64,000 nt of DNA. Source: Bacteroides gallinarum DSM 18171 = JCM 13658 (GTDB lineage: Bacteria > Bacteroidota > Bacteroidia > Bacteroidales > Bacteroidaceae). The translations under genes were made by a program, and so were the position numbers. Positions 36,066 through 45,017 of the stretch are shown one piece after another. Each line of letters starts with the position of its first letter. The stretch's first letter is position 1. The stretch is from positions 1-64,000 of the forward strand of contig NZ_KB894131.1 in NCBI RefSeq assembly GCF_000374365.1, read 5' to 3'. The notes beneath the pieces are model-generated. The model saw only the letters and a program-made list of their open reading frames with translations. It searched no databases and was not told the DNA's origin.

Positions 36066-37526
36066 ATGAGCCCACTATCCGTTATTATTACCATTGCCGC
36101 CTACTTTGCGATACTTTTCACGGTATCATACATTGCCGGCAGGAAAGCAGACAATGCAGGTTTCTTTGTAGGCAACCGCAAATCGTCCTGGTATGTGGTG
36201 GCTTTCGCCATGATAGGCTCCAGCATATCGGGAGTGACATATGTATCCGTACCCGGCATGGTTGCCGCCAGCAGTTTCGGTTACCTGCAAATGGTATTGG
36301 GATTCGTTGCCGGGCAGTTGATTATCGCATTCGTGCTCACGCCCTTATTCTACCGGATGAACCTGATTTCTATCTACGAATACCTGGAGAACCGCTTCGG
36401 GATGTCCTCGTACCGCACGGGCGCCTGGTTCTTCTTCATATCCAAGATGTTAGGGGCGGCGGTACGCCTGTTCCTCGTCTGCCTGACATTGCAGCTACTG
36501 GTGTTCGAACCTTTCGGGCTGCCGTTTATCCTGAACGTGGCTATCACCGTGGCATTGGTATGGCTGTACACTTTCCGCGGCGGGGTAAAGTCGCTTATCT
36601 GGACGGACTCCCTGAAAACGTTCTGCCTCGTGGTGTCGGTGGTGTTGTGTATCTGCTACATAGCTTCCGACCTGAACCTGTCTTTCGCCGGCATGGTGGG
36701 TACGATTGCCGATAGCGATATGTCCCGTATCTTCTTTTTCGACGATGTAAACAGCAAGCAGTATTTCTTCAAGCAGTTCTTTGCCGGAGCATTCACCATG
36801 ATAGCCATGACGGGATTAGACCAGGATATGATGCAGCGCAACCTCAGTTGCAAGAACTTCAAGGATTCGCAAAAAAATATGATTACCAGCGTCGTTTCGC
36901 AGTTCTTCGTTATCCTGCTGTTCCTGATGCTGGGTGTACTGCTGTACATATTTGCCGGCAGCCAGGGCATACAGGTGAGCAAGAGCGACGAACTTTTCCC
37001 CGTAATCGCCACCGGCAATTATTTCCCCGCCATTGTGGGTGTATTGTTCATCATCGGCCTGATTTCTTCCGCTTACTCGGCAGCGGGTTCCGCACTGACA
37101 GCCCTCACCACCTCTTTCACCGTGGATATCCTGGGCACAAAAGGGAAAACGGAGGAGGAAATAGTAAAAGTAAGGAAGCGGGTGCATGTCGGAATGGCGG
37201 TAATAATGGGCATTACCATTTTCGTATTCAACCTACTGAACAATACCAGCGTTATCGACGCCGTATATATCCTGGCAAGTTACACCTACGGCCCTATCCT
37301 GGGCTTGTTCGCCTTCGGCATCTTCATGAAGCAGCAGGTGCGCGACAAATACATCCCGCTGATAGCCGTCGCCTCCCCGCTCCTTTGTTTCGTCCTGCAA
37401 AAAAACTCGGAAGCATGGTTCAACGGTTACCAGTTCAGCTACGAGCTGCTCATATTCAATGCGCTGTTTACCTTCATCGGGTTATGTATATTGATTAGGA
37501 AAGACAAAAAAGAACAATTAACTTAA
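36066..37526 (+). CDS. Sodium:solute symporter (SSS family)
   Basis: A 486-residue inner-membrane carrier of about 13 helices with SSS features: SGVTYVSVPGMVAASSFGYLQ region near residue 57, IYEYLENRFG near 99 and the DQDMMQRNL stretch near 255. Members import sugars, sialic acid, amino acids or carboxylates with sodium. Located between namZ1 and the amidase (73- and 9-base gaps), it probably carries a peptidoglycan-derived sugar or peptide; the exact substrate cannot be read from sequence. Confidence 0.88.
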   Translation: MSPLSVIITIAAYFAILFTVSYIAGRKADNAGFFVGNRKSSWYVVAFAMIGSSISGVTYVSVPGMVAASSFGYLQMVLGFVAGQLIIAFVLTPLFYRMNLISIYEYLENRFGMSSYRTGAWFFFISKMLGAAVRLFLVCLTLQLLVFEPFGLPFILNVAITVALVWLYTFRGGVKSLIWTDSLKTFCLVVSVVLCICYIASDLNLSFAGMVGTIADSDMSRIFFFDDVNSKQYFFKQFFAGAFTMIAMTGLDQDMMQRNLSCKNFKDSQKNMITSVVSQFFVILLFLMLGVLLYIFAGSQGIQVSKSDELFPVIATGNYFPAIVGVLFIIGLISSAYSAAGSALTALTTSFTVDILGTKGKTEEEIVKVRKRVHVGMAVIMGITIFVFNLLNNTSVIDAVYILASYTYGPILGLFAFGIFMKQQVRDKYIPLIAVASPLLCFVLQKNSEAWFNGYQFSYELLIFNALFTFIGLCILIRKDKKEQLT

Positions 37527-37535
37527 TACATCATC

Positions 37536-40500
37536 ATGAGTGTAAGACTTCACTTTTTATTCAGTATGCTCGCCGCCGCCCTAATCCCCCAGACGGGCGG
37601 CGCGCAGGAGCTTCCGCCGGAAACGCTTCAAGAGATAGGAAAGTTTCTGGACGCCACCGCACGGAAAGAGATATCCGTGGGACGCATCACTATCGACTCG
37701 GTTGCCATAGAGGGCAACACCCTGCAACTGTTTGCGAATATGAACTGCTCCTACATTCCCTTCCGCGAGGACAACGTGGCGGACATTTACCGGGGCATCA
37801 GCGCCCTGCTGCCCGACGGAATGTCGAAATACGAATTGCAGCTACGCACCAACAAGCGCAGCATCGAAGAACTGATTCCCCAGGTATTGCGCTCGAAGAA
37901 GGACAAGAAAGTCCCGACATTCAGCCAAAAGGTAGAGAAGCCTTTGGTAACCAGGGTTTCCAGGCCTTATACCCCAACGAACGGCTTGCAAAACCGCCAT
38001 ATCGCCTTATGGCAAAGCCACGGATTCTATTACGAACCGAAGCTCGACCGCTGGGAATGGCAGCGCGCCCGTTGCCTCCAGACCGTAGAGGACTTGTACA
38101 CGCAGAGTTTCGTGCTTCCCTACCTTATCCCGATGCTGGAGAATGCCGGAGCCAACGTACTGATTCCGCGCGAACGCGATTGCCAGACCGCCGAAGTCAT
38201 CATCGACAATGACGGCTGCCTCGATACGCGCTCCGTTTATACGGAGATTGCGGCGGAAAAGGCGTGGATGCAAGGTGACGGAAAGGGCTTCGCACATCGC
38301 CGTGCCCAATACACCGACTTCGAAAACCCGTTTACAGAGGGTACGTTCCGTACCGTGGAAACCATTAAGAAAGGTAAGGAGAGCGTTGCCCAATGGATTC
38401 CCGAGATTCCCCGGAGCGGGCATTATGCCGTCTATGTATCTTACCGTACCCTGCCGAACAGTAGCGACGACGCCCTCTACACCGTTTACCACAAAGGCGG
38501 GGTTTCCCGGTTCAAGGTTAACCAGCAAATGGGCGGCGGTACTTGGATTTATCTGGGGACTTTCGGTTTCGATGCCGGAAAGGATAATATGTATAAGGTA
38601 ACTTTGAGTAACCTTTCCGCCAAGGCGGGGCAAGTTGTAACGGCCGATGCCGTGAAAATAGGCGGCGGCATGGGAAACATCGCCCGCCGGATATCGCAGG
38701 AAGGGGCTACGGATAATCTGAGAAGTTCCGACAAAGCCGTCAACGCACCGGGCGGAGCGGGAAACAGCCCGGCAACGCACCGCCCTGCCTTTACCGCCGG
38801 CTATCAAAAGAGCGGGTATCCCCGTTTCTGCGAGGCCGCCCGTTACTGGATGCAATGGGCAGGCATTCCGGATAGCGTGTATTCCGAGAGCCGGGGTAAG
38901 AACGATTATACCGACGATTATAAGAGCCGGGGCATATGGGTGAATTACCTTGCCGGCGGTTCTGCCGCCAATCCCGCAGCCAAAGGCCTGAACATCCCGG
39001 TAGACATGGCATTTGCCTTTCACTCGGATGCCGGGACTACGCTCAACGACTCTATCATCGGGACACTCGGCATTTACCAAACCGACGCTTACGGCGGGGT
39101 ATTCGCCAACGGTGCGTCGCGCTACCTGTCCCATGACCTGACGGACTTAGTCCAATCCAACATCGTACGGGATGTCCGCACGCTTTACGAGCCGCGCTGG
39201 ACTCGTCGCGGCAAGTGGAACCAATCTTATTACGAAGCCCGTGTACCACGGGTTCCGACCATGCTGCTCGAACTGCTCTCCCACCAGAACTTCGCAGACA
39301 TGCGCTACGGGCTCGACCCGCGCTTCCGCTTTACGGTGAGCCGTGCTATCTATAAAGGAATGTTGCAGTTCCTCTGCTCGCAATACCGCATGGATTATAT
39401 CGTGCAACCTCTGCCGGTAGACCACATGGCATTGCGCATGACCGGCGAGAATGAGATAGAGCTGACCTGGCAACCGGTAGCCGACCCGCTGGAGCCGACC
39501 GCCGTTGCCGAGAAATACATCGTTTACACACGCATCGGCGACGGTGATTTCGATAATGGCGTAGTGGTAGACGGGAACAGTTACCGTACCGCCCTGCCCG
39601 CCGGCGTCGTATGCAGCTACAAAGTAACCGCCCTCAACAAAGGCGGCGAGAGCTTCCCCTCCGAAATACTTTCAGCCGGCACAGCCTTCAACAGCAAAGG
39701 TACGGTAGCGGTGATAAACGGGTTCGACCGCATCAGCGCTCCCGCAGATTTCGTGGCTGCCGCACCGGCCGATACGCTGCTCGCGGGCTTCTTGGACGAT
39801 TTAGACCACGGAGTACCTTATATCAGGGATATCAGCTATATAGGAAAGATGAAAGAGTACCGCCGCTCTATCCCCTGGATGGACGATGACGCATCCGGTT
39901 TCGGCGACAGCTACGGCAACTACGAAACGCAGGTTATCGCCGGCAACACATTCGATTATCCGGCACTGCACGGGGCGGCTATATTGAAGGCGGGATATTC
40001 CTTCGTATCGAGCAGCGACGAAGCCGTAGAGGACGGGCAAACCGTGCTGGACGATTATAAATACGTAGACCTCATCCTCGGCAAAGAGTGCCAGACTAAG
40101 ATAGGCAGAGGCGGGGTGAAACCCTTGGAGTTCAAGACATTCAGCAAGCCGATGCAGGAAAGCATTACGGCTTACTGCAACCGGGGCGGCAATATTTTCG
40201 TTTCGGGAGCCTATGTAGGGAGCGACCTTTGGGACAACCGCCTTGCTCCCGCCCTGGAAGAGGACAAGAAGTTCGCTATGGAAGTGCTGAAATACAAGTG
40301 GCGCGTAGGACAGGCGGCAACGACGGGCAGAGTGAAGTGCGTGGCCTCTCCGTTCCCCGCCCTTGCAGGAGATTATACCTATTACAACGAGCTGAACGAG
40401 GCTTCTTACGTCGTGGAATCTCCCGACGCTATCGAGCCTGCTACGAAAGAGGCATACACCGTTATACGCTATCCGGAGAACAACCTGAGCGCCGGAGTGG

Positions 40501-40625
40501 CTTACCGGGGCGGATACAAGACGTGCGTACTGGGATTTCCTTTCGAATCGCTGCGCACGGCGGAAGAAAGGGAATGCCTGATGAACGCCATACTGACATT
40601 CTTCGACAGCAATGCCAACGAATAA
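37536..40625 (+). CDS. Zinc N-acetylmuramoyl-L-alanine amidase-like protein with golvesin insert
   Basis: The 1029-residue exported protein (signal to about residue 23) would be annotated 'xanthan lyase' because of a golvesin-C-like domain. Around that domain I see a split amidase_3-like core: LWQSHG (H near residue 164), an acidic WEWQRA near 174, an IPRERD strand near 213, AFHSDAG (H near 496) and MLLELLSH (E near 579), the order and context of the zinc ligands and catalytic glutamate. The ~280-residue insert (about 225-430) carries the golvesin-like part (GHYAVYVSYRTLPNSSDD). A fibronectin-III-like domain (about 625-715) and an unrecognised ~300-residue C-terminal domain follow. Likely role: removing peptides from glycan strands in the periplasm or outside. 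Confidence 0.75.
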   Translation: MSVRLHFLFSMLAAALIPQTGGAQELPPETLQEIGKFLDATARKEISVGRITIDSVAIEGNTLQLFANMNCSYIPFREDNVADIYRGISALLPDGMSKYELQLRTNKRSIEELIPQVLRSKKDKKVPTFSQKVEKPLVTRVSRPYTPTNGLQNRHIALWQSHGFYYEPKLDRWEWQRARCLQTVEDLYTQSFVLPYLIPMLENAGANVLIPRERDCQTAEVIIDNDGCLDTRSVYTEIAAEKAWMQGDGKGFAHRRAQYTDFENPFTEGTFRTVETIKKGKESVAQWIPEIPRSGHYAVYVSYRTLPNSSDDALYTVYHKGGVSRFKVNQQMGGGTWIYLGTFGFDAGKDNMYKVTLSNLSAKAGQVVTADAVKIGGGMGNIARRISQEGATDNLRSSDKAVNAPGGAGNSPATHRPAFTAGYQKSGYPRFCEAARYWMQWAGIPDSVYSESRGKNDYTDDYKSRGIWVNYLAGGSAANPAAKGLNIPVDMAFAFHSDAGTTLNDSIIGTLGIYQTDAYGGVFANGASRYLSHDLTDLVQSNIVRDVRTLYEPRWTRRGKWNQSYYEARVPRVPTMLLELLSHQNFADMRYGLDPRFRFTVSRAIYKGMLQFLCSQYRMDYIVQPLPVDHMALRMTGENEIELTWQPVADPLEPTAVAEKYIVYTRIGDGDFDNGVVVDGNSYRTALPAGVVCSYKVTALNKGGESFPSEILSAGTAFNSKGTVAVINGFDRISAPADFVAAAPADTLLAGFLDDLDHGVPYIRDISYIGKMKEYRRSIPWMDDDASGFGDSYGNYETQVIAGNTFDYPALHGAAILKAGYSFVSSSDEAVEDGQTVLDDYKYVDLILGKECQTKIGRGGVKPLEFKTFSKPMQESITAYCNRGGNIFVSGAYVGSDLWDNRLAPALEEDKKFAMEVLKYKWRVGQAATTGRVKCVASPFPALAGDYTYYNELNEASYVVESPDAIEPATKEAYTVIRYPENNLSAGVAYRGGYKTCVLGFPFESLRTAEERECLMNAILTFFDSNANE

Positions 40626-40677
40626 AATAAAGAAACGCCAAGGAATAAATAGAAAGTTATAAAACCAATCATCATCT

Positions 40678-42573
40678 ATGAGCCGAAGATTATTTATCAG
40701 TGTCCTGTTTGTTTGCCTGTTGCCCTTCGTGGCACAGGCACAGCAGGGGACGTTCCGTTTCGCACAACTGACGGACATCCATTTGAACCCGGGCAATCCC
40801 GCCCCTACCGAAGACCTGCTGCGCTCTATCGCGCAAATCAATGCAACGGACAGCATCGACTTCGTACTGGTGACGGGCGACCTTACCGAAGAGGGCGACC
40901 GCGCAACCATGGAGAAAGTGAAATCGTGCCTCGACTTGCTGAAAGCGAAATATTATGTGATACTGGGCAACCACGAAACCAAATGGAGCGATTCCGGCTG
41001 TACCGCTTTCGGAGAGATATTCGGCGGCGAACGCTTCGAGTTCGAGCACAAAGGTTTCCTGTTCCTGGGTTTCAACTCCGGCCCGCTGATGCGTATGGCA
41101 TACGGGCATGTCGTTCCTCAGGACATCCGTTGGCTGACGGAAAGAATGGAGCGGTACAACGCCGGCAGTGCCCTGCCGGACAAGCCCGTGATACTCGTTA
41201 CCCACTACCCGCTGACAGAGGGAGACGTAGACAACTGGTATGAAGTGACGGATGCCGTGCGCCCGTACAACATACGCCTGTTTATCGGCGGGCATTACCA
41301 CCGCAACCGCAACCTGCGTTACGACGGCATTCCGGGAATCCTGATGCGCAGCAACCTGCGCGACGGGGACGGCAAGCCGGGATACGGTATCTACGAAGTT
41401 ACCGGAGACTCCATTCGCGTCTACACCCAACGCATCGGCGAGCCGAAGAAACAGTGGGCTGCCTTCTCGCTGACAGAAGCGTATTACGACCGCAACGGGA
41501 AAGCCGGGAAGTACCCGGACTTCTCCGTCAACAAGGAATATCCGCAGGTGAAGGAGCAATGGGTGGTACAGACCGGTGCAGGTATCTATTGCTCGCCGAC
41601 CGTGGAAAAGGATAAGGTATTCGTAGGCGACGACATGGGATACCTTACCGCCTATGCCCTTAAAAACGGCAAGAAGCTATGGAGCTTCCAATCCGGGAAA
41701 AGAATCGTCGGGACACCCGCCGCAAGCGAAGGAGTCGTCGTATTCGGCTCCGCCGACCGCAAGATATACGGCCTGGACGCTGCGGACGGCAGCCTGCTAT
41801 GGACGGTAGAGGCAGCGGAACCCGTATTGGGAGCTGTAACCATAGACAACGGCATTGCCTATATCGGAGCCAGCGACCATACATTCCGCGCCATAAACAT
41901 CAGGACGGGAGAGGTAAAGTGGAACTTCACGGGCGTAAAGGGCTATATCGAAACCAAGCCCCTGGTAACGGACAGCAAAGTCATTTTCGGTGCATGGGAC
42001 AACACCCTGTATGCGCTTGACAAAGCCGACGGCAAGGAACTATGGAAATGGACGGGCGGACTGACCCGCATGCACTTCTCTCCGGCCGCCGTATGGCCGG
42101 TAGCCGCCCACGGCAAGGTATTCATCACCGACCCGCAACGTGCCATGACCGCTATCGACATGGAGACGGGCAATACCGTATGGCGCACCTTCCGGTCTAT
42201 GGTACGCGAAACGATAGGTCTGTCCGAAGACGGGGAACGCATTTACAGTAAAACGATGAACGACAGCATTGTCTGCTACTCCGCCGAGGGCAACCGCCCG
42301 CACGAGTTATGGGCGTCCGACGTAGGTTTCGGCTACGAGCACGCTCCCTCCATGCAGGTGGAAAAAGACGGCGTGGTATTCGGGAGTACCAAAGAAGGGC
42401 TTATCTTCGCACTGGAAGGTACAACAGGCAAGGTATTGTGGAAACACAAAATCGGCAACTCCCTCATAAGCACCGTAGTGCCGCTCGACAGCAACCGGGT
42501 ACTGTTTACCGCTACCAGCGGAGAAGCAGGACTGCTGAAGATTAAGAATGGAAAACAAAAAATTAAAAGATAA
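40678..42573 (+). CDS. Calcineurin-like phosphoesterase fused to PQQ-type propeller
   Basis: The 631-residue exported protein (signal to about residue 22) carries all metallophosphoesterase motifs: TDIH (D33, H35), GDLTEEGD (D68), GNHE (98-100), THYPL near 181 and GGHYHRN near 205. From about residue 295 to the end, repeats such as AYALKNGKKLWSF, GLDAADGSLLW and AIDMETGNTVW form a PQQ-like beta-propeller, probably a binding platform, not a quinone enzyme. The target phosphoester is unknown; in this operon a wall-linked phosphate or lipid-linked intermediate is conceivable. Confidence 0.85.
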   Translation: MSRRLFISVLFVCLLPFVAQAQQGTFRFAQLTDIHLNPGNPAPTEDLLRSIAQINATDSIDFVLVTGDLTEEGDRATMEKVKSCLDLLKAKYYVILGNHETKWSDSGCTAFGEIFGGERFEFEHKGFLFLGFNSGPLMRMAYGHVVPQDIRWLTERMERYNAGSALPDKPVILVTHYPLTEGDVDNWYEVTDAVRPYNIRLFIGGHYHRNRNLRYDGIPGILMRSNLRDGDGKPGYGIYEVTGDSIRVYTQRIGEPKKQWAAFSLTEAYYDRNGKAGKYPDFSVNKEYPQVKEQWVVQTGAGIYCSPTVEKDKVFVGDDMGYLTAYALKNGKKLWSFQSGKRIVGTPAASEGVVVFGSADRKIYGLDAADGSLLWTVEAAEPVLGAVTIDNGIAYIGASDHTFRAINIRTGEVKWNFTGVKGYIETKPLVTDSKVIFGAWDNTLYALDKADGKELWKWTGGLTRMHFSPAAVWPVAAHGKVFITDPQRAMTAIDMETGNTVWRTFRSMVRETIGLSEDGERIYSKTMNDSIVCYSAEGNRPHELWASDVGFGYEHAPSMQVEKDGVVFGSTKEGLIFALEGTTGKVLWKHKIGNSLISTVVPLDSNRVLFTATSGEAGLLKIKNGKQKIKR

Positions 42574-42585
42574 CACTTTATACAT

Positions 42586-44052
42586 ATGAAGAAAATCGAT
42601 TGCTTTATTCCCTACGCAGGAAAAGAACAGGCAGAAAAGACAGTACAAGGATTGCAGGCTACCGGCATCGCCGGAAGCATCTACCTGATAACGACAGACG
42701 CCGGCATCGAGCCACTGCCCGGCTGTGAGCTTTTGTCCGCAGACATGCCTTACAGCAGCGCTACCATGAAGGCCATAGCTCAGAGAGCGGATGCGGAATA
42801 TACACTGCTCTATACGAAAGAGACGACGCTCGAACTGGGGATGTTCGCCCTGGAACGTATGATGCACATTGCCGAAGATACCGGCGCGGGAATGGTATAT
42901 GCCGACCACTACCAGATAGCCGGCGGCAAGCAGACGAACGCCCCCGTTATCGACTACCAGTTCGGCTCGCTGAGAGACGACTTCAACTTCGGTTCGGTAC
43001 TTCTGTTCGATACCCCGAAACTGAAAGAGGCAGCCGGGCGCATGACATCCGGTTACAGCTTCGCCGGCCTCTATGACCTGCGCCTGAAGCTGAGCCAGAA
43101 GGCAGACCTCGTGCACATCAACGAATACCTGTACAGCGAGGTGGAGAACGATACGCGCAAGAGCGGCGAGAAGATATTCGACTATGTAGACCCCAAGAAC
43201 CGCAACCGCCAGATTGAAATGGAGGAAGCGTGTACGGAACACCTGAAAGAAATCGGCGGCTACCTGGAACCCCGCTTCGAGCCAATCGAGTTCTCTGCCG
43301 GCAACTTCGAATACGAGGCATCCGTCATTATCCCCGTACGTAACCGCATCCGTACTATCCGCGACGCTATACGGTCTGTCCTGAGCCAGAAGGCAGACTT
43401 CAAGTTCAACCTTATCATCATCGACAACCACTCCACGGACGGAACGACAGAGGCAATCGACGAGTTCAAGGACGACGGGCGCCTCATCCATATCATCCCC
43501 GGGCGCAACGACCTCGGCATCGGCGGCTGCTGGAATATGGGCGTACACCACCCTAAATGCGGCAAGTTTGCCATACAACTGGACAGCGACGATGTATATG
43601 CCGGCGAAAACACGCTGGCTACCATGGTACGCGCCTTCTACGAACAGAACTGCGCCATGGTGGTAGGCACTTACATGATGACGGACTTCAACATGAACAT
43701 GATTGCTCCCGGCATCATCGACCATAAAGAGTGGACGCCGCACAACGGGCGGAACAACGCCCTGCGCATCAACGGGCTGGGTGCGCCGCGCGCATTCTAT
43801 ACCCCGGTACTGCGTGAAGTGAAAGTACCCAACACAAGCTACGGCGAAGACTATGCCCTGGGGCTGAACTTCTCCCGCCGATACCAGATAGGCCGCGTGT
43901 ACGACGTCGTCTACCTGTGCCGCCGCTGGGACGACAACTCGGACGCTTCGCTGGACATCGTCAAGATGAACGGGCACAACCTGTACAAAGACCGCATCCG
44001 TACCTGGGAACTCCAGGCACGTATAGCAATGAACAAGAAAAACAAGCAGTAA
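42586..44052 (+). CDS. Cytosolic family-2 glycosyltransferase with two GT-A-like halves
   Basis: The 488-residue protein has no signal or membrane helix. Residues about 240-480 are a canonical GT2 domain (ASVIIPVRNRIRTIRDAI near 247, IIIDNHSTDGT near 280, QLDSDD near 330, a GEDYALGL stretch near 423). The first ~220 residues look like a second, degenerate GT-A fold. Donor and acceptor are unknown. It is 12 bases behind the phosphoesterase and four bases before the DUF4922 gene, so it is firmly inside the salvage operon. Confidence 0.82.
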   Translation: MKKIDCFIPYAGKEQAEKTVQGLQATGIAGSIYLITTDAGIEPLPGCELLSADMPYSSATMKAIAQRADAEYTLLYTKETTLELGMFALERMMHIAEDTGAGMVYADHYQIAGGKQTNAPVIDYQFGSLRDDFNFGSVLLFDTPKLKEAAGRMTSGYSFAGLYDLRLKLSQKADLVHINEYLYSEVENDTRKSGEKIFDYVDPKNRNRQIEMEEACTEHLKEIGGYLEPRFEPIEFSAGNFEYEASVIIPVRNRIRTIRDAIRSVLSQKADFKFNLIIIDNHSTDGTTEAIDEFKDDGRLIHIIPGRNDLGIGGCWNMGVHHPKCGKFAIQLDSDDVYAGENTLATMVRAFYEQNCAMVVGTYMMTDFNMNMIAPGIIDHKEWTPHNGRNNALRINGLGAPRAFYTPVLREVKVPNTSYGEDYALGLNFSRRYQIGRVYDVVYLCRRWDDNSDASLDIVKMNGHNLYKDRIRTWELQARIAMNKKNKQ

Positions 44053-44056
44053 GCCT

Positions 44057-44989
44057 ATGAACCAAACCATACATAATCTCCTGACCGGGCAACTCGCCTC
44101 CTGGGAAACGGCGCGCAACAACTACGCCGCCCTATCCGGGGTACGGGTAAAAGAGCTGGATGTGAACGGTATTCCCTATAAGGTACAGTTCAACCCGGCA
44201 CGCATCGTATCCTCCGGAGCCAAAGTAGACGCCCAATCCATTAAGGAGCGCAAGTGCTTCCTCTGCCCCGCCAACCTGCCGGCAGAGCAAAAAGGCATCC
44301 CCTTCGAAGGGCACTACGATATACTGGTCAACCCGTTTCCCATATTCCCCCGCCACCTGACGATACCGGAAACGGCGCATGTAGACCAACGCATAGCCCC
44401 CCGCTTCGGCGATATGCTGGAGCTGGCACGGCAACTGACCGATTATACAATCTTCTACAACGGGCCCAGATGCGGCGCTTCCGCCCCCGACCATGCACAC
44501 TTCCAAGCCGGCAACAAAGGCTTCATGCCTATCGAGCAATACTGGCGCGGACAGATAGCGGGCAAGGTCGCGGACTACGGACAAGCCACCCTCTGGTATT
44601 TGGACGATGCACCGCGTACCACGCTCGTCATGGAGTGTGCCGACCGGAAAACGGCAATCAAGCTGTTCGACGCCGTTTACCGCTCCCTGGACATACAGCC
44701 CGGCGACGACGAACCGATGATGAACCTCCTTGCGATGTACGAAACCGGCAAATGGATTGTCTTCATCTTCCCGCGTGCCAAGCACCGCCCTGCCTGCTAC
44801 ACAGCCGAAGGCGACGCTAACCTGCTGAGTAGCCCCGCCTCCGTAGACTTAGGCGGCGTATTCATCACCCCCGTGGAGAAAGACTTCGTCAAGATAACGG
44901 CAGAGGACATCGCACGGATACTGGGTGAAGTATGCCTCCCGCCCGCCGATTTCCAAAAGGTACGGCAACGTATCGCAGAACGAATATAG
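44057..44989 (+). CDS. DUF4922 protein, GalT/Ap4A-phosphorylase-like
   Basis: A 310-residue cytosolic protein. It shows the hallmarks of the HIT-superfamily nucleotidyltransferases: a cysteine pair KCFLCP near residue 70, the NPFPIFPRHLTIPE strand region near 95 (compare GalT NxxPxxxxHxxI) and an active-site-like DHAHFQAG near 146, corresponding to HxHxQ of GalT and Ap4A phosphorylase. A nucleotide transfer to or from a sugar phosphate, or phosphorolysis of a nucleotide sugar, is the likely chemistry. With the GT2 upstream, it might make or recover a nucleotide sugar from salvaged sugars. Confidence 0.75.
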   Translation: MNQTIHNLLTGQLASWETARNNYAALSGVRVKELDVNGIPYKVQFNPARIVSSGAKVDAQSIKERKCFLCPANLPAEQKGIPFEGHYDILVNPFPIFPRHLTIPETAHVDQRIAPRFGDMLELARQLTDYTIFYNGPRCGASAPDHAHFQAGNKGFMPIEQYWRGQIAGKVADYGQATLWYLDDAPRTTLVMECADRKTAIKLFDAVYRSLDIQPGDDEPMMNLLAMYETGKWIVFIFPRAKHRPACYTAEGDANLLSSPASVDLGGVFITPVEKDFVKITAEDIARILGEVCLPPADFQKVRQRIAERI

Positions 44990-45017
44990 CAACCGTAATC
45001 CCCTTAAACAGACAAGT

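Noticed and set aside
37536..40625. Xanthan lyase
   Set aside because: Only the golvesin-like accessory domain supports that name; catalytic-type residues fit a zinc amidase and the operon concerns peptidoglycan.
44925..45017. Upstream start for the SpoIID-like gene
   Set aside because: It would overlap the end of the DUF4922 gene by 65 bases and adds low-complexity polar residues; ATG 45018 fits the family start.
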